A stretch of DNA of 64,000 nt from Zasmidium citrigriseum. Taxonomy: Eukaryota; Ascomycota; Dothideomycetes; Mycosphaerellales; Mycosphaerellaceae. Below are positions 21,791 through 32,265 of this stretch, in pieces. How positions within the stretch are numbered: the stretch's first letter is position 1; each line of letters starts with the position of its first letter. A program made the translations under genes and the position numbers. Location of the stretch: positions 62,001 through 126,000 of the forward strand of contig NHNW01000073.1 of assembly GCA_002786025.1 (NCBI GenBank). The letters run 5' to 3'. The notes under the pieces were generated by a model that saw nothing but the letters and a program-made list of their open reading frames with translations, searched no databases and was not told where the DNA came from.

Positions 21791-23646
21791 AGCGAAGAGC
21801 GCGAGAGGATATCAACACCATGGATGTATTGGCTGCCTAACACCTCGTCTCGTCGAATCCAGTCCGAAGAAGACATCGTAGAGCCGAGGTGGATGGTGGC
21901 TTGACGAATATGACTGGTAGCGAGGTGTTCCAAGGACACATGTAAGGACGTTGGAAAGGATGAAGTCTCTGCAGCCTCTCTGCACAGCATCAAGATGGAA
22001 AACTTCCTCGGTGCCTCAAAAATGGGCTCTGGTTCGCGCAATCAGGCTTCAACGGCTCGGGCACTTGGGGATGTCTGCATCGACATGGGTTCGAGGGTAC
22101 CGAATCAGGTAGACTCCCAATACAAGATTCTTCCTAGACCTGCAATCAAAAAGGACGTTCCCGGTCGCCGGTTGGTCGTGGGTAAATCTACTGCAAGCAA
22201 ATGCAGAGTCTAAGCACGAATTCTCCCGTTTTGGATCGAATTCGTCAAGCGTGTGAGATGGACACGCTCGCGTGTGGTTCGCCGGAACGCCGCATGGTGT
22301 CTGACACGACAAGCGCAAGAGAATGGATGTCGTCGGTGCTGCCCCAATGAGGCAGCTCGGTGAAGTTGAGAACCATGGTTCTGCCACGACGCCATTAACT
22401 TCCATCGGCACCTCAAATCCGAATTGCGAACACTCCTCGTACTCGATTCGTGGAGACGCCGAAGTCGCATTGGATTGACGATCTGATATCCCTCGCTGCA
22501 TAATTCTGACGAACGACCAAACAGAGCAAGAAGATCTGGCGGGGAGTCATGCAGGTTTATATGCAGGACCGGGGAAATGTAGATGGGGTCTGCTTCTGTT
22601 GCCTTTTTGGGGGATGTGCAATAGTGTGGAACGCCGAGGTTCGAGTATTGGGGGAAATGGAGATATAGGCTGGGATGGACGAGCGAACGCACTGGAGATG
22701 CATTCGAAGATTTTCAAGGACGCATGCGGCGAGCTGATCTGACTGGGCGATTCAAATGGTAATGTTGCTCGTCGGGAGAAAGACATACCGAGTGACATCC
22801 TGCTCGGCCAGAGGAGACCTGGAGTTCTGTTTCACCAAAGTCCTGGCGCATGTCAACGGAAATCGAAGCAGAAAGACGAGGAAACAACGAGACGCATACC
22901 GTTCAACTCTTCCCAATCACACCGTCCTCGCCCACATCTCACAATCGACCACCCAACCACCCATCCCTCCACCTCTCCCAAAATCCATCGAGCTCTCAAG
23001 CTCTCCCCAGCTCCCAACCACCACAATTCACCTCAAATGCAGCCATCCACTAACTCCCGCCTTCGAACCACAAACGTAACACCTCCCATTCAGCGTAGAA
23101 TTTCTTCGTGGCTTCTGATTCACCGGCATCCCACCCGGCACATGCGGCACATGGTAGCTGTCATATCGCCACGTTGGCGCTCTCGCTACCGTACCAGACT
23201 CTGCGTTCGGCGCTCTTGCGCTTTCAGCCATGTTGGACTCTGTTGAGATGGCTGAGACTTGCAGATGTTGCTCAGCTGAGACTGCTGAGTGGGAGGTACG
23301 TCACTAAGACAGTAGGTCAGTAAGATTCACAGTGATTGAGAGCTCTTGTTTGGAAGGAGGCTGGAGACGACCCGATGCCTAGAGAACAAGGCTCGAGACT
23401 TGGACCGTTGTCGAGCATTGTCCTCAACTTGTGGGCGGGATAATGATGTTTGATGAGCCGAGAGTACCGTTCATTCTCAAAGCTATCCAGATCCTCATCA
23501 TCTCTTCCGATCTTTCGAATGTTGATACACTTTTCAGCAAAACAAAGGAAAAGGGCTTTCCTCCAAACGCCGTGTCATTATGCATGCCGCTGAAATATTC
23601 ACAGTCTGCTTCCCATTTCTCTCTTCCTTTCCAGGCTCTTCCTTTC
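21791..23646. other. Intergenic, no gene recognised
   Basis: About 1.9 kb. Open frames of 150-160 codons occur on the minus strand (22049-22501 and 22210-22692) but overlap each other in different frames. They show no domain, signal peptide or splice continuity, so I do not call them. Confidence 0.4.
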
Positions 23647-24747
23647 TTACTTTCTCCGTCCCTGCTGCATGGCTAGGATCTGGACCATTCGGACGAAGAT
23701 GTTGATAAAGTCGAGCTCGAGGGAGATGGACTCGTTGACGGCGTCGCGCCTGAACATGCCGCGTTCGGCCATGCGGGCGTGGGCGAGGATCTTTTGGGTG
23801 TCGTAGAGGGTGAAGCCGCCGAAGACGGCCAGACTACATTATCATCAGTATGCTTGTCATTTCACAGCTTGTATCGATCCCATCACTTACCCTCCGTAGA
23901 GCCACAAGTTCTCAGTCCACATCAGTGCCCGTGTTGCCGTAGCTGGCAGCACAAGTGGTGCAAGACCAGACAGCGCAACAATCGCAACACCTGCAAGGAG
24001 CGGACCACCAATGTAGAGGTACTTCTCTTGCTTGGCCGTGGCACCAACAAAGGCAATACTGCCCATCAGACCAACAGTGTAGAGACCAGCGCGGGCGAGG
24101 ATGGCAGGCGAGAAGAACAGGAGCGGAGACAGAAGCGCGGCCTGGGTCACGTTGAAGCCAGCCCAGAGACCGTACTTCAAGACGTAGTTGTCAGGCGATG
24201 TCGCGCGGCAGCCCATCATCGTACCAATAGATCCCACAAGACCAATACCAAGAACGAGCCATGGGTTGGCGGACATCAAGCGGTAAGACCAGCCATTCAC
24301 ATGCAGCGCGCGGGCAGCAATACCGATGATGCCGATTCCAAGACCAGTGTGCAGGAAAGTGTCGTTCAGGTAGGATCGCTCGTACGGAGGCATGCCGCCA
24401 TCGTCGCGGGTCTCGCGGTTGAAGACGAGGTTGATGGCCAGGAGAGTGCCGCCAAAGATGGCGCCACCATAGATCAGTCGCTGTGTGATGTTGCCCTGAG
24501 CTAGAGGGTTCTGCGGTGCGGAGGTCTGGTATGATCGCTGTGATGATCGGAAGGCCTGGCGGAAGGCATTTTGCTGGTTCGAAGCGAAGGTCGATCGGAG
24601 AGGCGTCGATTGCTTGAAGACGGATTGCTTGACGGGTTGCTGGGCGTGGGTTTGGAAGGATCGGAAGACGTTTCGTGATGTCGACTTGGGGAATTCCTTG
24701 ATGAGGGCGCCGGTGATGGCCAAGGGCCGTCGCATCAAGGAGGCCAT
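23647..24747 (-). CDS. GHITM/TMBIM5-like mitochondrial Bax-inhibitor family protein
   Basis: Two exons, 24747-23891 and 23833-23647, give 347 residues. I chose the ATG of MASLMRRPLAITG (context CAACCATGG). The N-terminus is rich in Arg, Ser and Gln without acids for ~85 residues, as expected of a mitochondrial targeting sequence. Several membrane segments follow: RLIYGGAIFGGTLLAINLVF, GLGIGIIGIAARA, PWLVLGIGLVGSIGTMMG, AALLSPLLFF, YTVGLMGSIAFVGATA and LLAGVAIVALSGLAPLVLP. Exon 2 has FGGFTLYDTQKILAHARM and SLELDFINIFVRMVQILA, the conserved C-terminal signature of the UPF0005/BI-1 superfamily. Animal GHITM sits in the inner mitochondrial membrane and affects cristae and Ca2+/H+ exchange. Confidence 0.9.
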
Positions 24748-25317
24748 GGTTGTGAGTACAGATCCCGATGGATGTTGCTGTCGAAGGAGAAGTGATGGCG
24801 ATGGATTCAAAGAGCTCAGGTACGTCACTATGCTTACTCAGTGGCGGGCGCGATCATGTGATGCCCGGGAAATTTCCAGAAGGCTGGCCGGAGGTCTGAG
24901 CTTTCCCACTTCACATGTCGAGAATCAAGTGAATGTTCCGTCGACCGGCTGACTGTGCATCTCCAGATCTATCTCCTGGGCCCGGGGCCAGCGATGCGAA
25001 GTTGATCACCCGACTCGCCATCTCGCTCAGAGGTCCTGATCTCAGCGAACAGAGCCCTTAATCAACCCTGCCTGAGTCGACGTGTTGGAGAGCGCAGGCA
25101 TCCCATCGTGCGCTAGAACTCATCGACTTCAACACAGATACTCGGTTCGCTGATCCTCCTTCGAGTCCATCTTGGGCAGGGCTGTGAAGCGTGCGGATTT
25201 CGCATTGCTCGGATCCAGGAAACGCTCGCCTGTTGCTATTCTGCTGCCTGCGCGAGATTCAAAGGACCCCCCTTTTGAACTCCCACAATTTCACGTTCTG
25301 ATCTATTCCCCTTTTCC
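24748..25317. other. Intergenic, divergent promoters
   Basis: About 570 bases between the GHITM-like gene (minus) and the F-box-like gene (plus). Pyrimidine-rich sequence precedes both starts. No gene seen. Confidence 0.45.
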
Positions 25318-25959
25318 ATGTCCTTCCAAACCATGGCCGCCCCAACCTCGCCTCTGCTCGCCCTCCCGAAAGAACTTCGACTCCTCATCTACGAACACCT
25401 ATACCCACTCATCCACCCACACCCAAAGAACGGAAGAATAGAAATCGTCGACGCAAGACCGCCTCCCAAAGACCTAATCCTAACATGTAAAAAAATCCAC
25501 CACGAAGCGGGCGACATGTACAAGATCTCCTACCGCAAATTCTGGGAGACCTCAAACTTCATAGTCATTCACGAGGAGCAAGTCCCGAAGCGCTCGCGAG
25601 ACGCCATAATCGGGCTTTCCAAAGCGGATACGAATCACATCAATGACTTGCATGTCATCTCATCGCCGCGAGTGGGTTACAACGCCTGGCTTGTGCATAA
25701 CAAGGGCGGGTGGGTGCTATGGCATGACAATGGCTCGGGTTTGTTTACGAAGAAAGAATTTCGCCGGTATCGAAAATGGCTTCATAGAGAAACACCGCGG
25801 AGCCCAACTGTGGTTGTGCCTACAGCTGCAGCGTGGGATGGATCTCGCAGTGAAGAAGACCTGCGGGAGGCTTGTGAGAGGTATGATTGTGGCGTGCCGA
25901 TGATCAATCAGATTCTTCACCTTTTGCAGCTGGAATTGGTGGATCTCACGGACAGGTAG
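25318..25959 (+). CDS. F-box-like (2EXR-type) protein
   Basis: Single exon, 213 residues. A second in-frame ATG at 25333 (MAAPTSPLLALP) is an alternative start. Near the N-terminus PLLALPKELRLLIYEHLYP matches the LPxE(L/I)RxxIYxxL motif that begins many fungal F-box-like proteins. DLILTCKKIHHEAGDMYK is the usual following CK.I..EA segment, in which a conserved Cys/Ser precedes Lys/Arg. The rest (residues ~90-213) is unrecognised and probably the substrate- or ligand-binding part. Such proteins are often adaptors for SCF ubiquitin ligase, but SKP1 binding is untested here. Its stop lies 22 bases from the stop of the convergent permease gene. Confidence 0.75.
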   Translation: MSFQTMAAPTSPLLALPKELRLLIYEHLYPLIHPHPKNGRIEIVDARPPPKDLILTCKKIHHEAGDMYKISYRKFWETSNFIVIHEEQVPKRSRDAIIGLSKADTNHINDLHVISSPRVGYNAWLVHNKGGWVLWHDNGSGLFTKKEFRRYRKWLHRETPRSPTVVVPTAAAWDGSRSEEDLREACERYDCGVPMINQILHLLQLELVDLTDR

Positions 25960-25981
25960 AGGGATCTCTTTAGTTGGAAGA

Positions 25982-27999
25982 TCAGAGCTTTGCTTTGTCG
26001 TTCTCTACGACACTACTCGCATCTACGGCAATAGCAATCTCCACAGCTGGCCCATCAAACGTCTTCCGTCCGCGGAGAAGATAATACCCAGTACTCAACA
26101 GGGCCACAGCTCCAAACAAGAGGACTGAGTAATTCATCGACGAAGCCGAGACTGGTGTCGCAGTAGGCCAGAAGCTGAAGAAGAAAATAACGATGAGATA
26201 CACACAGGCCCACAGGTTCACGACAATACCAAGGACGCCAGGGATATGCCACGGCCCCCGAACCAATCTCTCTGCTGAGCCAGGAATGTTCATAAGCTCG
26301 ACGTTGGCCTCTGAAAACGGCTCAATGTCTCCGGAAAGCCTTCGCCAAAGGAGACCCAGGCAAGCCAGCAGGTACGAGCCGTACAGTGCGCTGATGGTCA
26401 GCGAGAGGAGGTCATTGAATGCTAGCGGCGAGCCCAGACTGATCAGGCCCACCAGAACAGATAGCGTCGTGGTGACAAGAATGGCGTTCCGCGGCACAGA
26501 CGATCTGTTGCCAACCTGTTACTTGATCAGAACCAAATCTCTTGGAATGGAATCCGCATTCTACCTTGCTGAAAAAAGTGGATGCCGGTACGCCTCTATC
26601 TCTCGCAAAAGACCACAGCATGCGAGAAGCAGCCGAGAGCAATCCGGTGATCGCTGCAACCTGGAGCAGAATGACTATCATCGTCATGATCGCACTGCCG
26701 GCACGAGACTTCGTGGCTTGTAGGAAGACAGCTGCAAAAGGATACTCGTAGCCGGAGCCGAGCACCATATCTGGATCCGGAATGCAGAATAGTAGACCGA
26801 TCATGGTCAGCAAGCCGATGATGCCGCCCACGCTCAGGGCGATAACCATGGTCCAGGGGACGATGACTCGGGCGTTGTGGACTTCTTCGCTCATCTGAAC
26901 ATCCGAGTCAGCCGTTATCGAGGTCAAAACGACTTCGACCTACATGGTAAACGCAATCGGCCCCTGCATCGCACTGGCATCAGCCTGCTTCTATTCCGAA
27001 TGGGTCAACACGAACGTACCGAGAAAGATGAAAGCTACCCCAGCAAGTCCAACCATGAATGAGACACCTTGCGTCGGCCATCCGCCCCCATTCCGGAACT
27101 CTGTGAAAACCGTCTCCGAGTCTGCATGAGGAGAAAGTATCACCAGCGGTACCATCACGGCCAAAAAGCCAGCAGCATACAGCACCAAAGCTCCAGTCTG
27201 GATCCACTTCAACGTCTGCCCCGAAAAGACATTCGACAGCAATGCCACCAGGAGTACGGCGTAATACAGCAGCGTGGTATGCCAAAGATGCGAGACGTAG
27301 CTGGGATCGACGATCTGGATGAACGTCTGAATGAGAAGAGCTGCGGCGAAGGTCCCGCTGGCGACGGCGGCTTGCCAGCCCAGGACTGTCATCCAGCCTG
27401 GTAAGAGAACCTTCAGCTGCAATTCCTGGAAAGTGCAGTGAGTATAGACCCGGCGTACCTGTGACATAGCTCAACAACTTCGACCATGCCTTCGGCCAGA
27501 CCATCGCACTCCAGTAGTACTGGCCTGCACTGACTGGAGCCCTGATCTTTCCGTCAGCAAGACTGGCGATCTCGAAAATGACATGCCCATACATGGACGC
27601 CAACTCAGCCAGCGAAGCAAACGACGCCAGAGAACCCAGCCATGCGATTATGAAGCCGTAGACGAGGCCTACTGAGCCACCGTTCTCGTAGCCGATTTGA
27701 AACGTGCTGTGTGCCTTTAAGTCAGATTCGACAAGGATAATAGGGGTGTTCTGAGTGAGGCATACTATATCACAGCCGTCCACTGATTGATCACGATGCA
27801 GGCGAAACCGAACATTGTCCAGCGGCCATATTTTCTCTTTATCGCCGGCTTTCTCCCAATTCGCAGGAGATGAGCATCATCTTCACTGTTCTGTCGGGAC
27901 GAGCGAAAGATGTTAGCCATGACCAGGCAAAAGACTGGAGTTCATTGTCTTGGAAGCTGAGATCGCTGATATAGCTGAGACGCTGTTGAGCCCTAACAT
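25982..27999 (-). CDS. APC-superfamily amino-acid/GABA/choline-type permease
   Basis: Spliced exons supported from the sequence are 27890-27774, 27714-27459, 27397-27020, 26963-26944 (20-nt microexon), 26894-26565 and 26515-25982. The first exon is unresolved, with ATG candidates at 27999 and 28051. Order of family motifs: SEDDAHLLRIGRKPAIKRKY; a TM1 region ending INQWTA; TFQIGYENGGSVGLVYGF; APVSAGQYYWSAMVWP; SYVTGWMTVLGWQAAVASG; FIFLGADCVYHMSEEVHNA; VPRNAILVTTTLSVLVGLIS; ALYGSYLLACLGLLWRR. The NGG, AGQYYW and HMSEEV motifs are typical of the fungal GABA-permease/choline-transporter (UGA4/HNM1) group. About 12 membrane spans are expected. The substrate cannot be read from sequence. Confidence 0.87.
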
Positions 28000-28421
28000 G
28001 TCGTGTACCTCAACGACTAGCTGCAACTTTCAGCTGCGGTGTGGTTGACATTGGCTTCGATGCTTTTGGCCCCCAATGTGGCGCACTGCATGCTGCATGG
28101 AGGTATTGCTGCGCTGGAGTGTCTTTTGTGAGCTGGGGCTGTTTCGGTGGGCGACGCCTTCTTGAAGTTCTCTCAAGTTCTCGTTGATTTCTTCTGACAT
28201 TGTTCAGAGACGCAGTGAACCACTGGAAAATGTGGCTTGGCAAATGTCGTAACGATCATCAGGCTGCATCTCAAGCTTCCTTCCGCCAGGGGTCGTCACT
28301 TCCTCCCAGATCCAACCTTGATCAAAGCCAATCGGACGAACTTCCAACTCGCAATCCTTACTCATCAATAGAGATTGAGCGAGCCCAAAGCTCGCAAGCT
28401 TCCACAACATCACCCACCAAC

Positions 28422-28538
28422 ATGACGAGCTACGACCGGCGGCGAGAAAAAGTCAACACGGCATTTGAGGCTTGCAGAATGCGGAAGCGGAAGCGCAGCG
28501 GCGACTGGCTGAGATGTAAGGCTCATCGAATACATTAA
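28422..28538 (+). pseudogene. Remnant of a Zn2Cys6 transcription-factor N-terminus
   Basis: An ATG (MTSYDRRREKVN) opens a short frame whose spacing exactly matches a Gal4-type cluster, but three cysteines are replaced. The pattern F-x2-C-x6-R-x6-C-x2-H stands in place of C-x2-C-x6-C-x6-C-x2-C. The basic segment MRKRKR is retained. TTT for TGT and CGC for TGC are single-base changes. The frame stops after 38 codons and I see no downstream exon continuing into a fungal TF domain. Presumably a decayed regulator, head-to-head in position with the broken oxidoreductase. Confidence 0.6.
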
Positions 28539-28651
28539 TCCCCTAGAAAGCATTGGATCTTCTCTGGCTGGCTCGACTCCAGCAACGCTCCATTTTCGAG
28601 CAGCACCCGACGAACAGCATCCACTTTTGCGCCATCTTGTCCGCTCGCAAC

Positions 28652-29920
28652 TTACCCTTCGGCCACGACCGCAGCAGCGACTCCAGCGGCTTGCCCTGTT
28701 GCCAACGCTGTTCTCATAACACGCATGGAACTTCCGGCCTCCTGATCTCCATCCACACACCGCCCACCAGCGAACAGGTTTGGTGTGTCCTTGGATCTCA
28801 GACCTGACAATGGGATCTCAAAGCACCCGTTTGGAACGTACTCCCATGAACTGCTGAAGTCCTCCCGACGATGCCACTCGAAACCCCAAGCCCCTCGTGC
28901 GACACAGTCCGGCCAATGCTTTGACTCCAGGATATCTTGTTTCGTTAGTTGGTACACAGCATTGATGTGTCTACTCTCTCGCGAGTCCCGAAGTTGTGAC
29001 CTGTGCTCGCAAGGTACAAGTTCTCGTGGCCAGGTAGCTGTCTGAGCACTTTGGCGTATTCTTGAGCTTGTTTTCGACACGATTGCTCGGCAGCGGTGAC
29101 ACTCGCAGCGTCCCGAGCATCGCAACGCTCAGATGCGAGATAGCACATTATATCTCCGGATCGGGGCAGTCGAAGGATAACACTGGAATCCTTGGTCAAG
29201 ATGGAGTTCGGGTTCTTCCCTTTCGCCGCCTTGATAGCATCAGACCACATCGTGCCCGTTGGTTTGGCTTCTGCCGACAAGCCTGAGAAGCGGGTCGACA
29301 TAGTTCCGAGGTTGAGGTGGCCGTGGTTTCCATACCGAACCGAAGCACCCGCGTGGAAGGTCAAGTCGCAGTCTCCGGAACAATCAACGAACGCATCGGC
29401 TTCGAATCGTCGACGCCCTTGGCGTTCTTGGATCTCAACGGCTGTTACAAGGCCTAATTCAGACCTAGATGCTGATACCACGGGTGCGTGGAGGATCACA
29501 TCGATTCGATGCCTAGCCAGGAGTTCGTCGAGGCAGAACTTCAATCGCTCCGGATCAACGACCTACTCACTTATCTCAGCCTCATCTTCACGCCATTAGC
29601 AGCATCTACAGATTTACCTGAAAGACACCCCTGTGTCTCTGCGGTAATGGATGCGTCGCTCTATTCTCGACCATGAGATCTTTCAATTCGTTTCACACCT
29701 CTCCTACGGCTTGTCTCGGCTCGGCCTCGCAGGTGTAGATTCCGCAATACGATGCCACGCCGCGATGAGTGGCTGCCCCTCCGAGACAGCTTTCCGACTC
29801 TAGAAGCGGAGTTGAAGCATTGGGCAGTGCATTGCGGGCGCCGATGGCTGCTCCGATCCCTGCTGCGCCGCCTCCGACGATGATGACGCTGTACTTGGTT
29901 GCTAGTGATTGGGATGCCAT
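28652..29920 (-). pseudogene. FAD-dependent oxidoreductase (FAD_oxidored type), disrupted
   Basis: The N-terminus (ATG at 29920) has a Rossmann FAD-binding motif, YSVIIVGGGAAGIGAAIGA, then a conserved SCLGGAATHRGVASYCGIYT block. A TGA at 29693-29695 interrupts the frame where family alignment expects continuation (…AVGEV then stop, followed by in-frame NELKDLMVENRATHPLP). After an intron at 29563-29617 the frame continues (FCLDELLARHRIDVILHAP, DAFVDCSGDCDLTFHAGA). At 28974-28980 a GAGAGAG run has two bases too many: FGTRE and ESRHINAVYQLT are in different frames. The C-terminus is intact (DTPNLFAGGRCVDGDQEAG). Two independent lesions suggest a pseudogene; sequencing error is the alternative. 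Confidence 0.75.
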
Positions 29921-30330
29921 GGGCGTGTTCTTGGAATATGTAAATAAAGAGGAGTTTGAGGCATCTCAATATAAACTGCCTTGAAAGTCGATCTGCCGAT
30001 GCTGACGACGTTTGTCCCACAAATGCGAAAGACTGTCCGATTGGCCAAGCACATGCATGCATGTGATTCTTGGATGACGACAAATCGACCACAAGTCTTA
30101 CAAAGCTGGACAAGAAGGCTCGGTTCAGTAAATGCTGGTCGAAGGGAGTCAAACATCACTAGTAGATCGGATGGTCTTGAGACAAATGCCGGGCCTGTCA
30201 GCATGTCATTTCTCCAGCATTCACTTGCGGCTTGAGGCGGCTAGATAGGGGTCGGAGCGGACCGTCGTCTCATTGGTCATCATTCTTCCGTGGCTAGCGA
30301 GCCTGGTGCACGAAGTGGATGTCAATGTAC
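29921..30330. other. Intergenic with a 16-base palindrome
   Basis: About 410 bases upstream of the broken oxidoreductase. It holds a perfect palindrome, CACATGCATGCATGTG, at 30050-30065, which could be a dimeric regulator site. No gene seen. Confidence 0.5.
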
Positions 30331-32265
30331 TCAGCTGTCTTTGATACTCCGCCTAAGCATCGACAGCGGCGGACCTCTCGAGAACGTCAAGACCCTCAGC
30401 GAAGGCACACGCTCGCCCAAGTCGTCGAGTACTTGGCGTATCGCTCCCATCTCATGCTTGTCCGCGATCTCGTCTAGTCCGTCAAGAACGATGAACGACA
30501 TTTCAAAGGTCAAAAGCAGCACCCGAAGCCTGTCAACCAACTGAGCTCGGTCTAGGTGACTTCTCCAACGTCCCGAATCCCTGGCGATCTTTACATCCCC
30601 TCGAAATGCCTGCCCGAGTTCCAAAGCTCGACGCAATATTGCAGCGACGATCTCCGAGGCCGTCTGAGTGTAGGCATGGGTAGGTGTGCAATGTATGGTC
30701 AAGACAGCAACATGGCGATTCCAGTAGCGGTTTTGTAAGTACATGCTTGTTGTGTGGGCGAGGACAGTTTGTCCGCGGCCCTCTGTACCGGTGCAGTGCA
30801 TGGAGCGGACATGACCCCCAGTCAAGCTTTGAAAGCGTGAATTGTGAAGGAACCACTCGAATGTCCCTCGTAGATGCTGCTGCTTCGAGTTTGAGAACTT
30901 GGTCTCTTCGAAATTAAGGTCAATTGGTGAGATTCGATTCAGCTGGCTGAGGAAGTCCTTGACGTCAAGACTTGCAATGATGATGATCGGCTGGACTGGC
31001 GCATGGTTCCAGTCGATACCTTCTGGACCAGCAGGTGCGTCGACCTCCATCTCTTCACCCTGCGGCTTAGAGGTTTTGAACCCTTGAGTCTCCTCGTTCT
31101 CGGCTGGGGAATGCCTTTCTATCTCGTACACCGGCACCTGGGAATTTTTCGTTTTTCTGGAGATTCGCTCTCGCAAGCGAATCACTATAGGCGTGATGAT
31201 CTCCTTCGAGAAGCAGCAGTTCAAAGCCGCATAGCAGCTGCCGGCTTGCGATTCCACTGGTAGGCTGATGCTGAGACCAACGTTAGACAGTGCAAAGGAG
31301 TCGAAGTTTGCATATTCATCCAGGTGCTGTACTTCGCCTGCGTTTCGGAATCCAAAAGCTGATGGTGCGAAGATAAGAGCTCTCTGAATTGGAAGTGACC
31401 ATGGATCCCAGGCAAAGATCGACTGGTCTGACGAGCTCTTGATAATCTCGTGTTGCAATCGTATGAAGGCCTTGGATCCCTCTCCATATAGCATGGGCAT
31501 GTTGACGTCGAACAGTCCCATCAGGCAGTATGCTTCATCTTCAATGCGAGTTGTCTTCCTTCTCGCTGCCCAGGATAGTCTCCTTGCCAACGGCATCGAA
31601 GTGATACTGTCTCTGTCGAGCAGCGCTTCTTGATCGATAGCGGTGATCTCGGCCAGAAAGACCGCCAATGTACCTTTTGAGCCAATGTAACCCCAGGACT
31701 GATCGTAGAACTTGATGGATGTGGGAGCGATCAACTCCTGCAACGTCCAACCTCTCTCGAACCAACGACATTTCTGAATGGCAACTAGAGTCCTCTTGTC
31801 GTAACCCTCATCGTCGAGTCTGTCCAAGTGCTGACTGTGATCAAGATACCGCCAGGATAGATCACCTTCCACTGCGTTAATGCACGAAATGCAGCCGCCA
31901 TCCCGGGCGTAACGGCTGAAGTGACCTGCAGGAGCGTCCGAGAGATAAGCGTAACAGACAGCAGCCGTATAATACCATCGATACATCGAATTGATGGCTT
32001 CTGACAACTCCGAACTACTTTCCTTGTTGATGCAGCATGAGTCGATCCACACATACCCCAACCCGTCAAGTCTTGCTTGTTCGCAGGTGTAGTTGATCTT
32101 TGCATAGCCTTTCTTGCCACCAACGACCGGACTCCACATCGGTACTGTCATGTCTTGAAACAACACCTCATCTTCTTCCCACGTGTGGGAGAGGATAGCA
32201 TAGTCGACTCGCGTCTCGTCCGAGAATTGCTCTAACTTCCTCGTGTTCACGTTCAGCAGCCACAT
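30331..32265 (-). CDS. HET-NACHT protein with degenerate P-loop, short C-terminus
   Basis: Single exon, 644 residues. The HET domain is of the HET-D/E/R type: it begins MWLLNVNTRKLEQF, then VDYAILSHTWEEDEVLFQDM, YVWIDSCCINKESSSELSEA and CRWFERGWTLQELIAP. The NACHT region is recognisable by TGGHVRSMHCTGTEGRGQT before VLAHTTSMYL and by Walker B FIVLDGLDEI (about residue 590). In the P-loop (residues 493-500) the expected GKT lysine is Gln499, so nucleotide binding is probably impaired. The protein stops soon after RVLTFSR, the sensor region, with no winged helix and no WD40, ankyrin or TPR repeats. It may be a truncated NLR, a regulatory decoy, or a HET effector freed from nucleotide control. 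Confidence 0.88.
   Translation of the reverse strand: MWLLNVNTRKLEQFSDETRVDYAILSHTWEEDEVLFQDMTVPMWSPVVGGKKGYAKINYTCEQARLDGLGYVWIDSCCINKESSSELSEAINSMYRWYYTAAVCYAYLSDAPAGHFSRYARDGGCISCINAVEGDLSWRYLDHSQHLDRLDDEGYDKRTLVAIQKCRWFERGWTLQELIAPTSIKFYDQSWGYIGSKGTLAVFLAEITAIDQEALLDRDSITSMPLARRLSWAARRKTTRIEDEAYCLMGLFDVNMPMLYGEGSKAFIRLQHEIIKSSSDQSIFAWDPWSLPIQRALIFAPSAFGFRNAGEVQHLDEYANFDSFALSNVGLSISLPVESQAGSCYAALNCCFSKEIITPIVIRLRERISRKTKNSQVPVYEIERHSPAENEETQGFKTSKPQGEEMEVDAPAGPEGIDWNHAPVQPIIIIASLDVKDFLSQLNRISPIDLNFEETKFSNSKQQHLRGTFEWFLHNSRFQSLTGGHVRSMHCTGTEGRGQTVLAHTTSMYLQNRYWNRHVAVLTIHCTPTHAYTQTASEIVAAILRRALELGQAFRGDVKIARDSGRWRSHLDRAQLVDRLRVLLLTFEMSFIVLDGLDEIADKHEMGAIRQVLDDLGERVPSLRVLTFSRGPPLSMLRRSIKDS

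Noticed and set aside
22049..22692. Minus ORFs of 150 and 160 codons
   Set aside because: They overlap in different frames with no domain, signal peptide or splice continuity.
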